NCBI GenBank assembly: GCA_000226015.1
Contig: JH153732.1
Location: 75,892-115,643, forward strand
Length of the DNA stretch: 39,752 nucleotides
Direction of reading: 5' to 3'
Source: Mnemiopsis leidyi
Lineage: Eukaryota; Ctenophora; Tentaculata; Lobata; Bolinopsidae
Of this stretch, positions 35,822-39,752 are shown piece after piece (the first letter of the stretch is position 1; the number at the start of each line of letters is the position of its first letter). A program made the position numbers and the translations under genes. The notes below the pieces were generated by a model, which was not told the DNA's origin, searched no databases, and saw only the letters and a list, made by a program, of their open reading frames with translations.

Positions 35822-38800
35822 AGTAAACTCAGGCGGGAACAACAGAAAAGAAAACAAGAAAACTCGGAAGACACAGTTTCTGTCGAATCGGCTGAGAGTG
35901 AGGAGCCCAGAAAGAAACTCAAGACTCTACTCAGAGAAAAAGGTTTATAAACTCCCGATAATTTCTTATTGTTCTTATTTCTGGTCATCTGTGAATTACA
36001 TTCAATTATTTATAAACCAAATATTCAGATGTTCAAACAATCAAATGTTCAAATGCTCAGACTGATCAAATGCTTATTTAATCGTAGCTTTCCCGCATCC
36101 TCCAAAAGTAAAAGTGAAAAACTCCGAACTTTACCAGGTTTTACTTTTCTGATTGATGACCAGCGGCGGGTGGACGGTGAGATCAGAACGTACCCCGAAG
36201 AGTTCTCTTTTGATGACATCGTAAAGATTAACGTTGGTGGAATCATCTATGAAACCAGACGAAGTACTCTAAAGTACGTGATTTTAACTTTCGGATGGAT
36301 CATTGATCAAACCCAATAACATATTGATATTCCCCCATTGTTTATTTGACAAATTCTTAGATAGTAAAACGTCAAATACACAAGCTTATATGCTTCCCGA
36401 CAATTTATTATTTGCATCCGTATTTTTTTTCAACATTTAACCTGCACGACGATCTAATTAATCAAGCATGATTGTAAAACAAATCTAATTGTAGGCGTTT
36501 TCCTGAAACCCTGCTTGGAGGAGATGGTATAGAGAAGTACTACTGTAAGTCGCATGACATGTACTTCTTCGACAGACACCGCTCTGCCTTCAGTTCTATC
36601 CTCTCCTACTATCAGAGTGGGGGTAAGTCTGTTTGTCTGTTTGTCTGTGTTAGTTTTGTCTCTTAGTTTGGTTATGTCCCCTAGTTTGTGTGAGTGGACT
36701 GTGAATCCCCGTCAAATTGTTTTGAAATTTTGTGAAATCTGTAAGATTTAACGTCTGCAACTTTATAGACCCCTACCGGAGGCTGATTTTAACTCAAACC
36801 GAGGGAATTATCCGACTAAAACTTCAACATACCACTCAGGACTCCTGTGTATACCCACTACAATCCATCCTCTGGTGTTCCTTGAAGAAGCTCGTTTTTA
36901 CGAACTCGGCAAGAGAATTGTCAACAAGCTGGAACAGCCCTTCTTCGTGAGAAGGAACAAAACCGTCGGGACTATGAAACAGAAGATATGGTACACTTTG
37001 GACGATCCTGCCTCTTCTACAATCGCCAAGGGAATCGCCTTCTTCGACCTGGTCAGTAGTGGTTTTGAATCTAGACCATCAGCGTTACGATGTGACGAAA
37101 CTGATATTGTTCAACGTAAAAGTACCACTTTTGACGCTATTGCAGCTGTTCATGGTCTCATTATAAGCCAGCTTATTTTTAAATATTATTCCAACACAGC
37201 CTCCAGTGAAATTGTTATTTAATAGACTTTCGTAATTCATCATCTTAGAAACTGGCCAAACTTTGAAACACCAACTTTTGAAGTTTGAAAAAAGACCACT
37301 CACCCTCCCCAGGCCTGCATCATGACAGCAATAGCCCTAATCTGCGTGAAGACCCTGCCCCAGTTTAAAACGGAAGACGACGAGGAAACGGGAGAAAACA
37401 CGACAAAGTTGGAGGGTCCCCACAAGTCGGTGTTCTTTGTCCTGGAGACGGTCTGTATGATCTGGTTCACCATGGACCTCCTCCTCAGGTTCGTCCTCAT
37501 GGGAATGTGTGTTTTTGTGAAAACATTAGAGCCCCAGTGCATACTCTAATGCTCGATTATGTTCCAGGTCACCTTCGTCATGAAGTGTACCATGGAATGT
37601 GAAAATTTGCTTTCTTATATTTAAGAGACGATTTTGAAATGCAAAAACACATTTATTAACCATATTAAATGTTCCCTTGCTCGATTAATTCCTGATCGTG
37701 TTGTTTGTCACGTGTTTTATCGCATGTTTGTCACATGTTTCCAACGTAACCGCTCGATTTTCCCCAGGTTTTGTGTTTGTCCCAAAAGAAAGGTGTTCTG
37801 TAAGAACGTACTGAACTGGGTGGATGTAGTCTCGATAGTTCCCTACTACCTGGAGCTCCTTGTTCCCAGTAAAGTGGAGGTGCTCCTCGTTATCAGAATC
37901 ATCAGATTTACTAAGATCTTCAGGATATTCAAGTTATCGCGGCACTTCAGGGGACTTATAGGTACCTGCTTGTGGATATGAAATGATTAGTTGACTGATT
38001 GATTTATAACCTTGTTACCAAAAAATGTAAGTAGTATTGTGTTCCAACAAATACTTTTAATTTTGAATTTGAAAATATTCTTATTCTGGTAATCTAAATA
38101 ACACATTCTCCATCAATTTCACCTCGATTTCTCCTTAGCATTGGGGTTGGCACTAAGACACTCTGTTAGCGAGATCCTGGTGCTCTTTGTGTTCCTTTTC
38201 GTTGCAGTGTTGTTCTTCGCCACTGTGGGCTACTACTCAGAGAGTATGAGTAACGCCAGCGAGAGCGACTTTACCAGGTAGAAATCTACGTGTATTGTGT
38301 TAAACTTCGCAAGGGTTTTCCAAGTTTCATTCAGTTTTTAACTATCTGAAAGTTAAATCGTGTCGATATTAGAACTAATTCATCATTCTTAGTTCTAATA
38401 TCGGCACCGAGCGTTTTTAGAACCAGTAAATAAAGCTGTTTGCGAAGCTCTGAAAAACTGAAGCAAGAAATACGTTCACAGTGTGATAGGAGCGTTCTGG
38501 TGGGCGATAGTGACGATAACCAGTGTGGGCTATGGGGATGAGGTTCCCAAGTCTTATCTGGGCCAAATCAGCGGAGCACTTTGTGCTATTACAGGTACCA
38601 GCTTAACGTATCATTGCACGTGTAGCATTATACTTTATCATTGCTTTTTCAACTGCAATGTATACTACGATATTGTACAAAGAGACTTGTACCTAATTTT
38701 GGGTTTCTGGTTAAGCGGAATTTAATGATTGTAGACTTTGACAGAACATTTTTACAGGTATTATATTTGTAGCACTACCGGTTCCTATCATCGTATCTCG

Positions 38801-39466
38801 TTTCAACTACTTCCTGCAGGTAAAAATCTTCGTAACCTCCGATTATTTAAGAGGGCTGTTGCCTGAACTCTAAATTTACCCCTGTTTTTATTCTTCTCCC
38901 CGACTAAACTAAAGCAACCGTGACGTTCCAAGCACTTATCTAGGATGATTCCCATTTAACATATACTTAAACACTAAACCGATGTGGCTGCAGCTGGAGA
39001 ACGAGAAGTGTAGGATAGGAGCAGACGAGGATATTTCCATCTTCAAACATCCTCTTTACTCTTCACGAAGATCACGGGTGAGCTACCCTCAATCTCTGTC
39101 CAGTTACTCCTCTACTTTTTGTAACTGTTTCAATGACAGTAAAATGTAAATTGCTGACCGTTTATTGAACATTTTTGTCACCAGCTGTCTGTCCCTCACT
39201 CTCTGTCTGAATTCTACCGTTTTGGAAATCATGCCGATAAGCTTGGTCAACAAATTATAAGCGCTGAAATATCTTTCGCATTATTCCATTATTCGAGTCA
39301 AGTTTCATAAGAATCCGACCAGGATAACATAAGATAAAAGTCAGTGGGTGAGAAATAACTGAGGTCTTTAACCACCAAACTGATATTTCAGATGCACTTT
39401 CTCGTAAGGATGCTTAGGGTTCTGAGAGACATAATCACGTGTGGTAGAGCATGTGTGTACACTTAA
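35822..39466 (+). CDS. voltage-gated K+ channel, Kv/Shaker superfamily (common exons)
   Basis: Eleven exons: 35822-35942, 36138-36273, 36495-36622, 36840-37051, 37313-37488, 37768-37961, 38139-38277, 38482-38594, 38758-38819, 38994-39077 and 39392-39466. Phases agree throughout, and the total is exactly 480 codons with stop. From the first common residue: charged helix [10 protein letters not shown] (1-10); T1 domain (about 66-165: [55 protein letters not shown]); S1 about 187-212; S2 with [20 protein letters not shown]3 [18 protein letters not shown]4 with R301, R304, K307, R310, K313, R316; S5 about 335-354; filter TSVGYGD (382-388); S6 with the PVP hinge (414-416). Sequons ENTT (S1-S2) and SNAS (turret) are extracellular. 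The tetrameric plasma-membrane channel repolarises excitable cells. The last exon is tentative, since GTAAGG at 39404 could be a donor. Confidence 0.92.
38364..38403. repeat. perfect 15-bp intronic hairpin
   Basis: CGATATTAGAACTAA (38364-38378) and TTAGTTCTAATATCG (38389-38403) pair perfectly around a 10-base loop, in the intron between the S5 exon and the pore exon. Transcribed with the channel pre-mRNA on the plus strand. Confidence 0.9.
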
Positions 39467-39479
39467 TTCGGTAAAACAA

Positions 39480-39752
39480 CAGGTTCCCTGCTTCAATACC
39501 GCTAAATACAAACCTTCAAACTACAGGCTCCCTGCTTTACTGCCGCCAAATACAAACCTTCAAACTACAGGCTCCCTGCTTTACTGCCGCCAAATACAAA
39601 CCTTCAAACTACAGGCTCCCTGCTTTACTGCCGCCAAATACAAACCGTTCAAACTACAGGCTCCCTGCTTTACTGCCGCCAAATCAAACTTCAAACTACA
39701 GGCTCCCTGCTTTACTGCCGCCAAATACAAACCTTCAAACTACAGGCTCCCT
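39480..39752. repeat. 44-bp minisatellite at window end
   Basis: About six copies of a 44-bp unit containing CTACAGGCTCCCTGCTTTAC and TGCCGCCAAATACAAACC. The first copy is diverged, the rest nearly identical, and the array runs off the window edge. It begins 14 bases after the putative stop of the channel gene, so it may lie in the 3' UTR. Confidence 0.95.

Noticed and set aside
35613..36065. 150-codon frame across the first common Kv exon
   Set aside because: Wrong frame relative to the charged helix that joins the T1 exon in phase; the part before 35822 is intron.
36769..36839. Extended 5' end of the T1 exon using the acceptor at 36767-36768
   Set aside because: Entered in phase 1 it reads out of frame with [15 protein letters not shown] and hits a stop. 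The acceptor before 36840 keeps phase 1 and joins YYQSGG to LLCIPTT, as in other Kv T1 domains.

Overview
This is a window of intron-rich animal nuclear DNA. It is AT-rich, with short coding exons bounded by GT/AG sites, many microsatellites and minisatellites, foldback repeats and one tRNA-derived SINE-like element. No bacterial-style operons, rRNA genes or CRISPR arrays are visible. The gene content (UTP23, a secreted FAMeT-like/sushi protein, a six-transmembrane voltage-gated K+ channel) fits an invertebrate metazoan. A non-bilaterian such as a cnidarian is possible, but the sequence alone does not settle it. All splice models were built by hand from reading frame, intron phase and family fit, with no transcript evidence.

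Layout. 1-58 is an (AC)n microsatellite. 382-2368 (+) is a complete five-exon UTP23 gene for an SSU-processome protein; the model closes at 249 codons plus stop. 3020-4505 (-) is the 3' part of an unrecognised multi-exon gene whose C-terminus is encoded by an 18-bp minisatellite. 4972-6823 (-) is a short secreted-protein gene: signal peptide exon, a domain resembling farnesoic-acid-O-methyltransferase-like domains, and one sushi/CCP module. 6.8-15 kb has no convincing gene; it holds the SINE-like element (8931-9153), a 29-bp-arm hairpin (9706-9790), a TG-rich microsatellite and two doubtful exon-like ORFs.

15-39.5 kb looks like one large (+) locus, a Kv channel gene. Its common body has eleven exons from 35822 to 39466 (T1 domain, S1-S6, selectivity filter TSVGYGD), and the exon lengths add to exactly 480 codons including the stop. 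The first common exon (35822) has no in-frame ATG and must be entered in phase 0. Upstream, spread over about 20 kb, lie six short ATG-starting, exon-like ORFs at 15243, 20173, 23799, 28514, 31853 and 34143. Every one ends at a GT donor in phase 0. The simplest reading is a set of alternative first exons giving the channel different cytoplasmic N-termini. One of them (15243) ends in a 33-bp minisatellite that repeats the splice donor itself six times in frame.

Minisatellites sit next to several of these exons (15372, 18994, 27250, 29490, 34250) and beyond the 3' end of the channel gene (39480 to the window edge).
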